A DNA stretch of 64,000 bases from positions 16,240,780 to 16,304,779 of the forward strand of contig NC_080710.1 in the NCBI RefSeq assembly GCF_019097595.1, in the 5' to 3' direction. Source of the stretch: Hemibagrus wyckioides (taxonomy: Eukaryota; Chordata; Actinopteri; Siluriformes; Bagridae). Below, in pieces: positions 15,736-27,675 of this stretch. Position 1 is the first letter of the stretch. Each line of letters begins with the position of its first letter. The position numbers and the translations under genes were made by a program. The notes below the pieces were generated by a model, which saw nothing but the letters and a program-made list of their open reading frames with translations, searched no databases and had not been told where the DNA came from.

Positions 15736-17490
15736 AAAGACACCTGTTTAAACGAACTTATGCTGACTACATGCAGGCAAGTTAAAAGTTGGCAGATTGT
15801 GATTTTAAAAAAATTACTAATAGGTTGTGATATTTGCAGCTGCTGCTGAATAGTGTGAATAATAATAATAATAACAACAGCTGGGTGCAGTGCACTTACA
15901 AGTAAATATTTCATCTAATATTGATATTGACCATTCTCAAGAATGAATCTGGGGTGTTTTTATAGTCTTTTTCCACTATCCTCAAAATTCTTTGTAGAAA
16001 AAGAAACTGGTAAGCTAAACTAAAAGTAAGGCATCCTTGTCCTATATTTGATTTAGGAAATGTGGGACACAAACTTACATTTACGAAAAACATCATACAG
16101 TATACTATTGAGATGTGAGACTGTTTTGCAGAAACAAATTTAGTCTGTTGAACATTGCTGTGTGCTCAGAATCCTTGGAGAAATCTCATCATGCAGTCCA
16201 ATGATTCACTCTCATCCGCTGCTCTGATCTAATCTGATCTGTTCTGGCAGTCTAGATTACATCTTCTTTTCCTAATTGAAGTTATTCTTAATAACGTCAA
16301 AAAAAATAACAACTATACAAAATAATAATGTTATGTTATTATTTAATGGAAGCAGAAATCAGTAATGCATGATGCATAAAAGACTACACTGACTGGCTCA
16401 TTTCCCAGGTCAAGAGATTACTATTAATGCAGTGTGTTAAAAACATATGAAGTGATCTTTTTAATTTAAAAAGTTGTGTACAAGGAGTCATCAGACTGCT
16501 ATAAACTGATCTGTTTTATATAATATATTCTTGATATCATAGCATTATGTGAATACTAGTTTGTGATCATGTGAAAACAGTTATCTGTAGCGTACTCAGA
16601 CTTTTGGACCGTAGTGAGGTCGAATCTGCCGTTCGGCTGCTGCAGTACGAACAGGAAAACAGAGAGAATGTGGTCTTCTGTAGAAAACTGAAGAGATGCT
16701 GCTGGGTAGAAAGGCATGTCTAAGAAAAGAAATACTGTGTCAGCATTTCTACTGCGACAAAGAGGGTTAACTCTTTCAGTTGTACAGCTTTACTCAGTTC
16801 AGCCATTTCCAAAGATAATCTGGTGCTAAACAGCTAAACACATTTTCAGCGTTTTAGCTGAGGTATAAAGATTGGTTTCTGGTTTAGGAAAAACATGAAA
16901 TAATCTTCTTTCTGTTCTTAGCATGGGAAAAAATTGTTTCTTTTCATACGTAGTAATTGACTTGAATAGTTCTGATATGTGAAACTTAATAAAGTTTCCC
17001 TTTCCTTTATGTCTGCCTTAATCATTCTTTTTGGAATTATTAAAGAGAACTGAATTGAATTTGGTCAAAAGGTTAAACTTCTCTGTATAATTTGTTAAGG
17101 TTTTGAAATCTCGAAGCACGAATACACTGCTGTCATCTGGATTACACTGAACAAACTCCAGCATTATGACAATGTAAATAATATCACCAAAGTAACACTT
17201 GCACAATTAATTTTTATAGTGATATTAAACATAAATATATGGTATTATATTAATAATATATTAATATCAGATATTAATATTAAAATCAGGCAAATAATCA
17301 ACACTTTCATACCATCAATGAGCAAAAGTAAGAGCAATAACACATTAATGAGCATGTTTGCTGTTGACAACTGGCAACATTTAGAGCTCAAATAGTTCAT
17401 ATATTTACACCAGGATTTACACAAATATTTACAGCTCAAACCGTTACTCCTGGAGGTGATTAATTTATTAAAATTTAGTCAGGGATCTGG
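15736..17490 (+). other. GASK1A 3' UTR and downstream DNA
   Basis: Non-coding sequence after the GASK1A stop. An AATAAT-type short repeat lies at 15858-15875. The first convincing polyadenylation hexamer is AATAAA at 16988-16993, which would give a 3' UTR of about 1.27 kb. Beyond it the sequence is AT-rich and featureless. Confidence 0.5.
16988..16993 (+). promoter_or_regulatory. candidate polyadenylation signal of GASK1A
   Basis: AATAAA, followed within 30 bases by a T-rich segment (TTTCCCTTTCCTTTATGTC) that could serve as the downstream element. This is the first canonical hexamer I see after the stop codon; use is inferred. Confidence 0.4.
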
Positions 17491-17652
17491 AAAACAACCC
17501 AGCCACTGGGGGGTTAACTCTCCCAAGAAATGGGAGGGTTGGCTCAGGAAGGGCATCTGGTGTAAAAACCTGTGCCAAAACGAATATGCGGATCAGATGA
17601 TCTGCTGTGGGACCCATAGTGGGAGCAGGCAAAGGAAAACAATACAACAGTA
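17491..17652 (+). mobile_element. 5'-truncated SINE, same family as the 10.8-kb copy
   Basis: Shares with the full copy at 10834-11082 (opposite strand) the segments CAGCCACTGG, GGAAGGGCATCTGG, CTGTGCCAA and GATCTGCTGTGGGACCC, and ends GGGAGCAGGCAAAGGAAAAC. The tRNA-like head is missing. It lies in the intergenic region between GASK1A and POMGNT2. Confidence 0.75.
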
Positions 17653-17704
17653 GGTGATGATAGTTAAGGAAACTTTAATGTAAATTAACTATGGATTATA
17701 TTCG

Positions 17705-17800
17705 TGTATTCATCTCCAGTAACTGTTTTATCCTGGCCAGAGTCATGGTGGCTGCAGAACCTATCCTGGGATCACTGACTGCAAAGGAATTTCACATTGG
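17705..17800 (-). mobile_element. SINE/LINE 3'-end remnant, reversed
   Basis: The motifs AACTGTTTTATCCTGGCCAG, GTCATGGTGGCTGCAGAACC and TATCCTGGGATCACTG are the reverse complement of a very common fish retroposon 3' end (the AGGATAAGCGGTTAC type). The copy is heavily decayed. Confidence 0.55.
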
Positions 17801-20800
17801 ATGGTTTTAACATAGTGATAATACTTTAGGGTAAGATTTTTCAGATGCACAAGATTGTCTCTTTTAAACAATTCATTCCACATCCAGTCTTTTATCCAGT
17901 CTTTCACATGCAACGTAACATTTTTGTAAATAGGGAAGAAATTAAAGAAATATGCTCTGCTTCTAGTTACACTTGTAGTTCAAAATACATTCCTTTTATC
18001 TTCATAGTTCACCAGCGTATACAGATGTTTAACACCTGGAAATACTATGGTTGGATAGTAGAACTTTATAGTTTTACTAGTACTATAAAGGTCTTTAAAG
18101 ACACTTAATATTTTCTATAAAACTTTGGGTTTTAGTATTGGTTTAAATCTATGAATAATATCAAAAACTGACGTGAAGAAAGGCTAAAAACCTTCATTAA
18201 AATTTTCATTCGAAGGCTATCACAGTCCAATGTAATTATGATCATTTATTACCTCATTATTGAAGAGAAATGACTGTATAAACAGTGGAGTCATTTGTAG
18301 TTTATTAACAGCTTCAGATATTTGAATGCTCCAACAAAAACAGTTTTCGTAAAATCTGGCCTCATGCAGTGATTTGCTGTTGTAGATTTCCTTTACTTTT
18401 TTTGTTGTTACAGCATATTATAGCGTTGCTTCTCCACTGCAGTCTGATTAAATAGCACAATACAAGCTGAAGCATTTTCTATATAAAACATCAAAATATC
18501 TCTGCATCAAGAATGTGATCTGCCTTGATGGTTAAAAACGTCTCAATCACAGCTGAGTGAATAATCGTAATTGGATATTGGATATACACTGTGTGTGTGT
18601 GTGTCAGAGAGAGAGGCAGAAAGGCAGACTGAATCTAGGCCTATAAATAATAGGCAGTATTATTGTAAGAGACCGTGTTTGGATTTATAATGTTTTATGT
18701 GTAAAGCAGGTTTATAATTTTCATCAATAGTGTTGGAAAATGCTTGATGGATTAGTCCAAAAGTATAAAAAGTGTGATTCATTGTGCATAATTCCAAATA
18801 TTACTTCTAGGTTGTAGGAGGGTTGTACACTAATGCAAGCCAGAGTATGTATCTGCTATGCATAAAAAATCTCATATATAAATGTTCATTTTCATTCCTG
18901 TGGAGTTATAATATAAAAGGGGGAAAAATAATATGTACCCCTTTTTTAAAGCTATAACTTGAAAATGTTGGCGAACTGTATTTAAAACCAGGTGCCTGAG
19001 CAGCGACACGGCTCTTATGTGATTATAAGCTTCCCAAACAGCTGGACAACTGTACTTTAGTATAAACCAGACTGTCAGTTGTTGCAATTCTGAGGTTGTC
19101 TTTGTGCTTCATGTCCAAGCAGAACACAACACAGACATGTTTCAGGGTGGTTTGTGTAGACAGCACATGGCCAAGTCTGTTGTGACCGCAGTGTTCATGA
19201 TGTAATGCTGGACCACTTTGACTAGCCTGTTAAACCTTGGGTCCTAAATAAAATACAGTGATCAGAAGCCCATTTAAACAGAAACAAGACTTTTAACAGG
19301 CACAAGGACTGTGTTACTACCGAACACCGCAACTCCTAAATCCTTAATATTCATAAAGCTAAATCTAAATCGAACAGGCCATGCCATTGCATTTTGTAAA
19401 TAAGCAGACTACCTTCAAAAGGGGTCCAAGACCCTGCATGATTCCTGTTGAATGGCATTAATTAAGTGTTAAATTTTAATTAAACATGACATTTAATTAA
19501 TGTGCAGTCCTCAGAGAACCAGAGATAAAATCATGCAGAACTGGTTTATTTTATGCCCTCACATCTGGCCATCAGACCTGAACACCTTATGAAGTTCTGA
19601 ACTTTGGCATCTTAACACAGCTACATACCTTCAGAGACAAGTTCCTCAGGCAGTGGACTGAATCCAAGGGCTCTGCCCTCCTGTGTTGCTACTGCAGAGA
19701 CTTGCGGTAATAATTGAGTCCATAAGGTCCTCACCCCAGAGTGTTGCCATGACAATGCACAGTGTGCTGAAGGCTGGCTCTTGGCTCCGGTGTGATGATG
19801 TGATTAACGGCTCCCACTCGAGGCCTCAGTCTCAGGTGTGGTGGTGAAGCAGAAGTAGGAAAGGCTGAGCTCTGATCCACTGGGGCCTTAATGACAATCT
19901 GTTCTGTGAGCACCCCTCTGTCACAGGCTATGTTTGCATCTGGAACTTTCCCCTTGATAACCCAACAATATGCATCAGCACCAAGCTGGATACGAGAAAG
20001 CTGACTGTTCCCCTGTATGCATCTGCTAAATTAGTTTTGCATTAGTCACACACTAGAATGACGTGTTACCCACCCGCTCAAATGAACAGTGCCAACACAT
20101 TTTAATGCCAGTTATAAGGGACTGTGTTGTGAAATGTTGCATGTTTTCAGAAGAGTTAAGTTACTCTAATTACTGGAATTTAGTGCAATTTACAAGAGTC
20201 CCTAGGCCACTAACCACAAAACAATCCCAAATCAGATATACTACCATATTTTACCATGTTTATTACCATGTTTATAAACAAATTGTAATCTTTGGGGCAT
20301 TCTGTGCCTCTCTCTATATATATAATGTCCCTGATTTATGATGAACACTTGATATTTATAACTGAGGAGTTTTTTAAAAGCAAAAGAATAAGAATAGTTT
20401 TGTTGGAGAAACTACTGACCATTTGGAGGGTGCCAGTAATACTGGATTTAATTCTTTCCCAGTCAGTTTATTTAACAATCAAGCGTGATAATACAGTAGT
20501 GAATTTAATTAATGAAATGGTCAGAAGTGTAAATTTGTAAAAGAAGCCTGACAGAAATAGTCAATGAGACAAAGCCCTAACTTCAAACGAAGGGAGATTA
20601 ACCTTGTTCCTTTCTTCTCACCATTAGGGTTATTTTTTTTTTTTTTTGCAAACATAAAGGCCAATTAGTGACTCACTGTTCCCACTGGAGAAGGAGAATA
20701 CTGCTGTCAATGTGCTGCATGAATCCTAAAGATCTCTGAATGCTAGCTCAAGGCAATAGACTCCATTATACAGTGTAATGGCAGGAAACAAACTATTGAG

Positions 20801-21349
20801 GCTTTTGTTATTACCGTGTGAATAATTTAAAAGTGGTTTATACATTATAATGCAATCAGTATCAGACATAACCAAGGTTACAAAAGCAATGTTTAATAGA
20901 ACTGTGTTGTTTTTATTTCCAGTGTGTAATTTTCCAATGTTTCATTTAATTTTGGTTTAACTTTACTAAGTGCATGTTGTTCGGAGAGTAAAAGTATAAG
21001 GACATTACAAACTATTTCCATAAATCAGCTGGAAACGACGAAAGGAAAGACTCTAGCTCCTTGGCAAACTGAGACACGAAGCAGCAAACATCAGCACTTT
21101 ACACAGCAGGAAACCACTTTATAAGTCTGTGTTACTCAGAATTGCATAGACGTCCTAGGTTACTGGACAAATTAAATGCATTTTATTCAAATTAAACCTA
21201 AACAAAATTACTTTATTATTTAAAGCCATTCTGCTTTAGTAATAGTGCAGCTAACAAAGCAGCTATGCTTATTTTTATTTCATGCAGTCACTAAAATAAA
21301 GTACAATTAAAACAAAGGTTGTCAAGGTGTCTCAGTAATGCTCTCGGTG
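17801..21349. other. intergenic, no gene seen
   Basis: Region between the convergent GASK1A and POMGNT2 genes. A short (GT)n lies near 18589-18603 and a T-run near 20629-20647. The stretch 19650-19990 is noticeably richer in GC than its flanks and contains no repeat or gene I recognise, so it is a candidate conserved element. No coding exon is supported. Confidence 0.6.
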
Positions 21350-21470
21350 CTTATTGGACAAATCCCCTCAGCCACACCCATAGATCTAGTGGAAATCCTT
21401 TCCAGAAGAGTGGAGGTTATTATGACAGTAAAGGGGAGACTAAATCTGAAATGAGATGTTCAACAAGCAA
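21350..21470 (+). mobile_element. Tc1-like element remnant (3' end)
   Basis: Contains AGATCTAGTGGAAATCC, CCAGAAGAGTGGAGGTTATT and GATGTTCAACAAGC, the typical terminal part of a fish Tc1-like family. Related copies lie at 27138-27675 and 57389-57799. Only the last 120 bp or so survive. It abuts the next Tc1-like element. Confidence 0.6.
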
Positions 21471-21499
21471 ATAATAATACTACTAATAATAATAACATA

Positions 21500-22610
21500 C
21501 ACTGCTCAAAATTGTGTCATTTGTTGATGTGACAATGTCATCAACCCATTGAAGGCTAGATTCAAATGCACACCAAAAATCAAAGTATATATTAAAATTA
21601 CAGGCTGATCCAACTTTCATAAATTTCATCCCAGCAACTCATAGTGTAAGTCAGCACTGTTTCTGGCCCCCAAATGCCTGCACTCCCATCAATGTCTGAG
21701 CATGCTCCTGATGAGATGGCAGATGGTGTCCTGGGGGATCTCCTCCCAGACCTGGAGGTCCTGGATAGTCTGTGGTGCTATTTGCTGACTAGATGCTCTG
21801 ATACATAAAGTCCCAGAGGTTCTCGATTGGATTCATGTCTGGGGAACATCAGACATCAGGGCCCTTGTCATCCAGAAACTGCCTACACACTCTGGCTACA
21901 TAAGGCTGAGCATTGTTATTCACCAGGAGGAACCCAGGGCCCACTGCACCAGCACAAGTTCTGACAATGGCTTTCATCCCAGTACCTAACAGCAAAAAGG
22001 GTACCATGGGCTAGCATGTGGAGGTCTGCACAGCCCTCCAAGAATATTCCTCCCCAAACTATCACTGACCCACCACAAAACCAGTCATGCTGGAGACAAC
22101 ATAATGTTCCCCACAGCATCTCCAGACTCTTTCATGTCTGTCACATGTGCTCAGTGTGAACCTGAGAGAAAGGGGTGCCAATGGCAGACCTGCCAATTCT
22201 GGTGTTCTCTGGTAAATGCCAATTGAGCTGCACAGTGTTAGGCTGTGAGCACAGGTCCAACTAGAGGAAGCTGGGCTCTCATGCCACTCTCATGGAGTCT
22301 GTTTCTGACAGTTTGATCAGAAACAAACACACCAGTAGCCTGCTGGAGGGTTGTAGGTTTCTGGCGGTGCGCCTCCTGTTCCTCACAAAAGAGCTGATAC
22401 TGGTCCTGCTGATGGATTGTTGCCTTTCTACAGCCTTGTCCAGCTCTCTTTGTATAACAGCCCATCTCCCGGTATCTCCTCCATGCTTCATGCTGTGCTG
22501 GAAGACACACCAAACGTCCCTGTGACAGCATGTATGGATGTGACAGCCTCGAGGAGCTAGACTACCTGTACTGCCTCATGCTACAACTGTCCACTGACAA
22601 GGACCCTAAC
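21500..22610 (-). pseudogene. degenerate Tc1-like transposon with broken transposase
   Basis: Read on the minus strand, fragments in different frames resemble a Tc1 transposase in order. Helix-turn-helix residues come first (around 22530-22380, Ala-Trp-Arg-Arg-Tyr-Arg). A conserved Gln-Gln-Ala-Thr-Gly-Val then Ser-Asp-Gln-Thr-Val-Arg-Asn-Arg-Leu stretch follows (about 22340-22290). Next is the Gly-Gly-Ser-Val-Ile-Val-Trp-Gly-Gly motif (about 22070-22040), and then the Pro-Gly-Phe-Leu-Leu-like region near 21930. The left end shows a terminal-repeat-like CACTGCTCAAAA at 21500. The opposite terminal repeat was not found. Frame changes and stops make it inactive. Confidence 0.8.
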
Positions 22611-22794
22611 AAAACAAAACTAGAGACAAATCAGTCAGAACAGATAAGGAGAGAGCAATTATCTGTGGCCACTACCTACAAAACCATTCCCTTGTCTTAC
22701 TGTTGCCTCTCCAGTGTACTTGTTGTCACTTTCATTTGCACCAAAGCAGGTAAAACTGATTCACAATCACTTATGCTATAATCCCATGCTCAGA

Positions 22795-23013
22795 GTTTGC
22801 ATGTTCAACAGCTTCTTTTGGGTATTTCCTCCCCAAGGCAAAGACATGTGCTGTAGGATGATTGCCATCTCTAAACTGTTCATAGTGTATATGTGTGTGT
22901 GTGTGAGTGATGGGTGAGGGTTGGCACCCTGCTTTGTGCCCGGAGGCCCCTAGAATAGATGCCAGGTTCGCTGTGAACCTGTGCAGGATAAGCAGTACAG
23001 AAAATGGATGAAA
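22795..23013 (+). mobile_element. retroposon 3'-end (SINE/LINE) copy
   Basis: Shows in order TTTCCTCCCCAAGGCAAAG, ACATGTGCTGTAGGATGATT, CATCTCTAAACTGTTCATAG, TTGTGCCCGGAGGCCCCTAG, CAGGTTCGCTGTGAACCTG and GGATAAGCAGTACAGAAAAT, then GGATG. This is the order in a widespread teleost retroposon 3' region. No tRNA head was seen. Shorter relatives occur at 17705-17800 (reverse) and 42427-42609. Confidence 0.7.
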
Positions 23014-25162
23014 CAAAACACAGAAACAACAATTTATATTTAGGGGCTCTGTTAGGTAAGCAGTTATGTGACTAACTACTTCAGGGTCATGTCAAATTTT
23101 AAGCCAGCAGGAGCAAGCACACAGGAAAAACAAGCAAATATAACATGAGGACATTCAGTCAGAGCACTCACCTGCCATATACTGCACCAGTGTCTAAAAC
23201 ATCTTGCATTTGTTTTATGTTTTAAATAGCAAAACTCATCCTACCGTCTTTTTAATGCCATTGTGCTTCTGCTCTACAAAAGATATGGCAGTTGTTTGTT
23301 TGTAGAAGACAAGCTATTAATCTGTAATGTGGACTCCAGTCTATTACAGTAATTACTAAATGAAGGTGGTGACCCCCAAATATCAGCACAGTCCAACTAA
23401 ACAATTACAACTAAGCAATTATAAATATTAATGAACATGAAATATCACACGATTTTTAAATAATTGAACAAACAGCAAAACATTAATATTCTCCCCCTCC
23501 CTCCCCAAAAAAGCAGATGGCAGGTAGTGAAATACACTAATAGTCTATTCCTCTTCTTGCATTTAACTTGAACATAATATTCACTTAAGTAATGCTTTTT
23601 TTCATGATGAAACTGAACCCAGGAATTAGATGTATCCAAATGAATCTTGGATAATCTAGTTTAGTGTAAGACATGCAAATGGCCTGACTACATTACCAAG
23701 TCTCATTTATATCTTTGGAGTCAAGCGTAGGTTTTGGCGTTATGGAATTAGATTAGACATCACACTGATTTTATATTAGGTTCGGCATGGATTAATTATC
23801 CTCATCTTATACACGAATATGATTAGCATTTTAATTATGTCAATCAAAACACTGAATAGGGTAATAAAGAGTACAACTGGGGTCTCTTAAATGAGAAAAC
23901 ATCCTCCGAAATAGGAGAAAATATTCCGACTTTTACCCTAGTGTTCTGTTCAATTCAGAATTGACACTGGTTTACATTTGTGGAGTCAAACTAAAATGCT
24001 CCCCACACTCTAATGCTCTGTATAGGGTTTTTTTAATATAGTTGATGAGTAAATTCACTCGGTCATGTATTATTTGCACTCATACCTGCTTGTAGGAGTA
24101 TCCCCAGGCATAAGAAGTGGTTTCGTTTTTACTGTTTCCCCGAAAAACACAGATGCATTCAAGGCTAGTCATTTCAAATATCCTTTTCTATCACAGCTCA
24201 CTAAAACAATGTGGCCCAAGAGCAGTACATAAATTACAAAGTAGTAAACAGAACACTGCAGCTAAAAACTGATACTGAAGTATGGAACGGTCTAGGAGAA
24301 CCAATATGTTAAAGAATTAAATCATTTATAACGGGGAAACATAATAACTGACACTACTAAGTGACATACAACTCTCAGTTTTGAGAAACCCAGCAGCAGT
24401 ATTCTATCTTTATTTCCATTTGATCATGCCAGGCCACAGTTAAAACACTCCTGTCCCATTCCACGTTTCCAGTACAATAAGTCTCATCTGCGAACTGTTT
24501 CAATATCAAAATAGGCAAGCATGAAATGTCTTCTAGACTTTTCCAAAAACAAAAAAATAAGGAATCTCAGCACTGACAAACTAGTACTTCACACATACAA
24601 TGAATAAATGAGGAACATATTTCTAAGACCACTTTGCAGTTTTTAGGCTAATTTGGCTTAATATTATATCGAATGTTAAGCTAAACAATGAGAGTGTAAT
24701 GACTACATGAAACATTTGCTCAAGTCACAATGTCACAAAAAAGTCAGGTTTGCAAAATTTTAACAAAAGCACTTAGGCCAAAAAGTAGGAAAATTTAAAA
24801 TATCTTTCTGCGCAATCTAACAATCACACACACACAGGCACAACACATTTTAACAACATTTTAACTAATAAATAAAAAATAAATTACCTCACACAGTTCT
24901 ATAAATACAATTTGAATAATGAAAATCTTTCAAAACATGATAAAGTCGAAGGAGTCTTTTTCAAGGAGTCTGATTTGGCAGTTTAGTGTTCTGTATTATT
25001 TTTAGTCCTCAGCAAAATGTTCCTCTCATTTAATGAGCTACAGATTGTGTCATGTTGCAGGAAAAACTTTTTTTTTTTTCCCCATAGAATATAATCCATC
25101 TTCACAGCATTTGTAATCAGCATTTCCCTGACTCGGGGCATGACACTGTAAGCTTAACAGAG
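23014..25162 (-). other. intergenic DNA and POMGNT2 3' UTR
   Basis: The high-coordinate part is the POMGNT2 3' UTR. On the minus strand an AATAAA (plus-strand TTTATT) lies at 24414-24409, which would give a 3' UTR of about 750 bases. No coding region is seen, and short frames lack support. Confidence 0.5.
24409..24414 (-). promoter_or_regulatory. candidate polyadenylation signal of POMGNT2
   Basis: TTTATT on the plus strand, AATAAA on the minus strand, about 750 bases past the POMGNT2 stop. It is the nearest canonical hexamer I noticed; use is inferred. Confidence 0.35.
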
Positions 25163-26902
25163 TTAGGTTTTACATATAAGAACATCTGCAAATGGTCCCA
25201 AAAGGTTCTTGTTAAAGATACAGCGCACCCACACTAAATATGTGGTAAAGGGCTTAATGTTGTCTGAAAATGTATAGTTCTGTTGGGGGAGAATGTAAGG
25301 CATGTACGTGTTCTCTCCCTGCTCCTGGATCCACACTTCATATTTTACCTCTCTTACCTTCAAGTACTTGAGATTCCAAGGAATCTGCCAAGACACAGAG
25401 AGCTTTGCTTCATGGGCAGCCTGCACTGATGTCTGGCACTTGGGTTGTCTGACCCGACCAGGATGTATTACACTGGCAGGTTTGCTCTTTTTCAGATTAG
25501 GCTTAACTTTTAGACCTTCTCGAATGACTTCCAGGAAGGACGGAATGTCCACAATGGTGTCTTGATAAATCCGGAAAAGCCACTCTGGGTTGCGACAACA
25601 GAGGTGTCTTGGCACCTCCTTGCTGGTTAGGATACGTTCCTGTTCCTCTTTCTCCAAGTGAGTGATGCCTCCTTGCTCCCAGGGGCGGTCAGGATAGGCC
25701 ACAGAGTTCTCTTCGTTGGTGTTTCTCCATGCTATATACTGCAGGTCCATTCCTGGCAAGGAGGCCAGAGTTTTATATGGTGTATAATGTTCAGGGTTGA
25801 CTGCATATGGGAAAAGCTCAATGACAGCAGCCCCCCGTGGTAGGAACATGGACATGATGAGCTGGGCACCGTGCATACTGACCAACATGGATGCCGCACT
25901 GATGAGCTGGACTATGCTTGCAAATGTTTGGTCCTCCAAGGACACGGTGACTGTCCTCATTTTGTACTCTTGAGCCAAAGCAAGAAGCAACTCTGCCTCG
26001 TTGAGTATCAGCCTATTAGAAGCTCTACTAAACACTACTATATAATCATCACCTTCAGGCCTCTCCTCTGTGGTGATATTAAGCCTGTCCATTATGAAAT
26101 AGGCAAACTGACGAATCTCATTCCCAGACACCAAAATGTTGGCTTTGGGCCCTTGGGGCTGTACAAAGCCATACTGGTACCATGTGGTCATCTTTGACAA
26201 TCCAACATAAGATTTGGTGAAGCACATGAGCTTGCCAAAGTTCCTCAAATGCTCTTTAAGTAGCGGTTGCTTGCTGCTAAGGAGGCGATAGAGATCAAAA
26301 TGGCTCCCCTCTCCCCAGCCTTCCATGAAGACAAGCCTGGCCTCATCGTCCAAGTCTGTGTACTGCTGCATGGTGTAGAATATTGGAAGGAGATCATCGT
26401 GGAAGATGTGCATAAGGTTATCAGCATTGAAGCGATTAAGGATGAGAGTGACATCTGGCACAAACACAGGCTTCGGCATATACTTTAGTGCAGCTGCAGG
26501 CAGTTCCAAGAAGTTAAAATACTGTGTATTATGATCCTCAACAGAGGACAAGTCTAGCAGGGCTGGTTGGAAGCGACGAGGGCCCAAATTGGGAAGCATG
26601 ACTGAGGCATTGCTATGGAAGAATATGAACTCCTCAGCCTCGGTACAATAGCAAAGATAGTCAAAGCGGCAGATGCGGTCAGTGTGCATCTTGCCGGTGC
26701 AAACCATCCTTGTACCCTGCTCTTGCAGTGCCAACAGGGCAGCATGATAATCTATGCGCACATGTGAAAGTTCCTGGGACTGGCGAGTCAGCTGTAGCTC
26801 CTCTTCCAGTTGGGCCATGTGGTCGCTTAGCTGAACATACTTCCATAGCAGGGCTGCGACCAGCGACACAAGCAGGCCATTTAGCACTGCTGCCAGGTTC
26901 AT
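25163..26902 (-). CDS. pomgnt2: POMGNT2, O-linked mannose beta-1,4-N-acetylglucosaminyltransferase 2
   Basis: A single uninterrupted coding exon. The chosen start is the Met at 26902-26900 (579 residues; human 580), because Met-Asn-Leu-Ala-Ala-Val aligns with the known N-terminus and has A at -3. An in-frame Met seven codons upstream (26923) is possible. Residues about 2-22 are a hydrophobic type II anchor, followed by a coiled-coil-like Glu/Gln stem. The GT61 glycosyltransferase domain follows, with Phe-His-Asp-Asp-Leu-Leu-Pro, Gly-Trp-Gly-Glu-Gly, Phe-Ser-Arg and Met-His-Gly-Ala-Gln. A fibronectin type III domain forms the last 95 residues. The ER-resident enzyme adds GlcNAc in beta-1,4 linkage to O-mannose on alpha-dystroglycan, starting core M3, the scaffold for matriglycan. 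Loss in humans causes dystroglycanopathy. No breaks seen. Confidence 0.97.
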   Translation of the reverse strand: MNLAAVLNGLLVSLVAALLWKYVQLSDHMAQLEEELQLTRQSQELSHVRIDYHAALLALQEQGTRMVCTGKMHTDRICRFDYLCYCTEAEEFIFFHSNASVMLPNLGPRRFQPALLDLSSVEDHNTQYFNFLELPAAALKYMPKPVFVPDVTLILNRFNADNLMHIFHDDLLPIFYTMQQYTDLDDEARLVFMEGWGEGSHFDLYRLLSSKQPLLKEHLRNFGKLMCFTKSYVGLSKMTTWYQYGFVQPQGPKANILVSGNEIRQFAYFIMDRLNITTEERPEGDDYIVVFSRASNRLILNEAELLLALAQEYKMRTVTVSLEDQTFASIVQLISAASMLVSMHGAQLIMSMFLPRGAAVIELFPYAVNPEHYTPYKTLASLPGMDLQYIAWRNTNEENSVAYPDRPWEQGGITHLEKEEQERILTSKEVPRHLCCRNPEWLFRIYQDTIVDIPSFLEVIREGLKVKPNLKKSKPASVIHPGRVRQPKCQTSVQAAHEAKLSVSWQIPWNLKYLKVREVKYEVWIQEQGENTYMPYILPQQNYTFSDNIKPFTTYLVWVRCIFNKNLLGPFADVLICKT

Positions 26903-26958
26903 TCTACAGCCTAATGCATGCATTGCAGCTGAGCTCCAACACCATGCTCATGCTCGAC
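26903..26958 (-). promoter_or_regulatory. POMGNT2 5' leader in coding exon, with upstream ATGs
   Basis: On the minus strand an acceptor (TTTCTTCTTCTGCAG) ends at 26959, so the exon begins at 26958. The 56 leader bases hold four ATGs before the chosen start. The first opens a 15-codon frame whose TAG stop ends one base before the main ATG. The third (26923) is in frame with the protein and the fourth opens a two-codon frame. Such a layout could dampen or redirect initiation; this is inferred. Confidence 0.6.
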
Positions 26959-27137
26959 CTGCAGAAGAAGAAAAAAATGATACATTAAAAACTGTGGTTG
27001 TAAACATGGGATTATTCTCCATTTTCTTATTTACTCATCGACAACTTAAAGAGAATCTGTTCTTCTGACCCTTATCCTTCCTTAAAGATAGAAAGCTTTA
27101 GAACTGCCTAGAATTCATTTTCTTTTTCTGGTACATT

Positions 27138-27675
27138 ATATGGCCAAAGGGATGTGGACACTGCACCATCAAACCTGCAAGTGTTTTCTGAACATCTCAC
27201 TCCAGATTTAGTGATGCCTTTGCACTTAGTATAACCTCCACTCATCTGAAAGGCTTTCTGCTAGATTTTAGAGAATAGTTGTGGGGATTTTCCCATTCAG
27301 CCACGTGAGCATTATCGTCAGTCACTGATGCAGAGTAAGGAATCCTGGGGTGCAGTCGGCATTCCAGTTCATCCCAAAGGTGTTCAATGGGGTCGAGGTC
27401 AGGGCTTTATAGGCCATTCAAGTTCTTCCACACCTACATTGGCAAACCATGTTTCCTTGGACTTCAACCTTCATGGTTTGTGAACAGGGGCACTGTCATG
27501 CTGGAAAAATTTTGGACCCTTACTAGTGAAAGAAAACTGTAATGCTAGAGCATACAAATACATTCTGTACAATTGTGTGCTTCTAAATTTATGGCTACAG
27601 TTTAAAGCCCAGATAATATTTAAGGTCCACATTCAAGTGTGACGGTTAGGTGTCCTCAAACCTTTTGCCTTATAG
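27138..27675 (-). mobile_element. non-autonomous Tc1-like element with rearranged interior
   Basis: The ends are inverted: left TATATGGCCAAAGGGATGTGG, right (reverse complement) TATAAGGCAAAAGGTTTGAGG. The left part (27330-27510) is transposase-derived and reads on the minus strand, including the region for Asp-Leu-Asp-Pro-Ile-Glu-His. At about 27512 the sequence switches to a segment from the other side of the family (AGTGAAAGAAAACTGTAATG) in plus orientation. The element sits in the POMGNT2 5' intron. Confidence 0.7.

Noticed and set aside
22238..22531. A host gene at the 97-codon minus-strand frame
   Set aside because: The peptide matches the order of Tc1 transposase segments and continues in other frames; it is a decayed transposon.
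25302..26488. Several plus-strand frames opposite POMGNT2
   Set aside because: They are shadows of the conserved minus-strand enzyme and show no domains.
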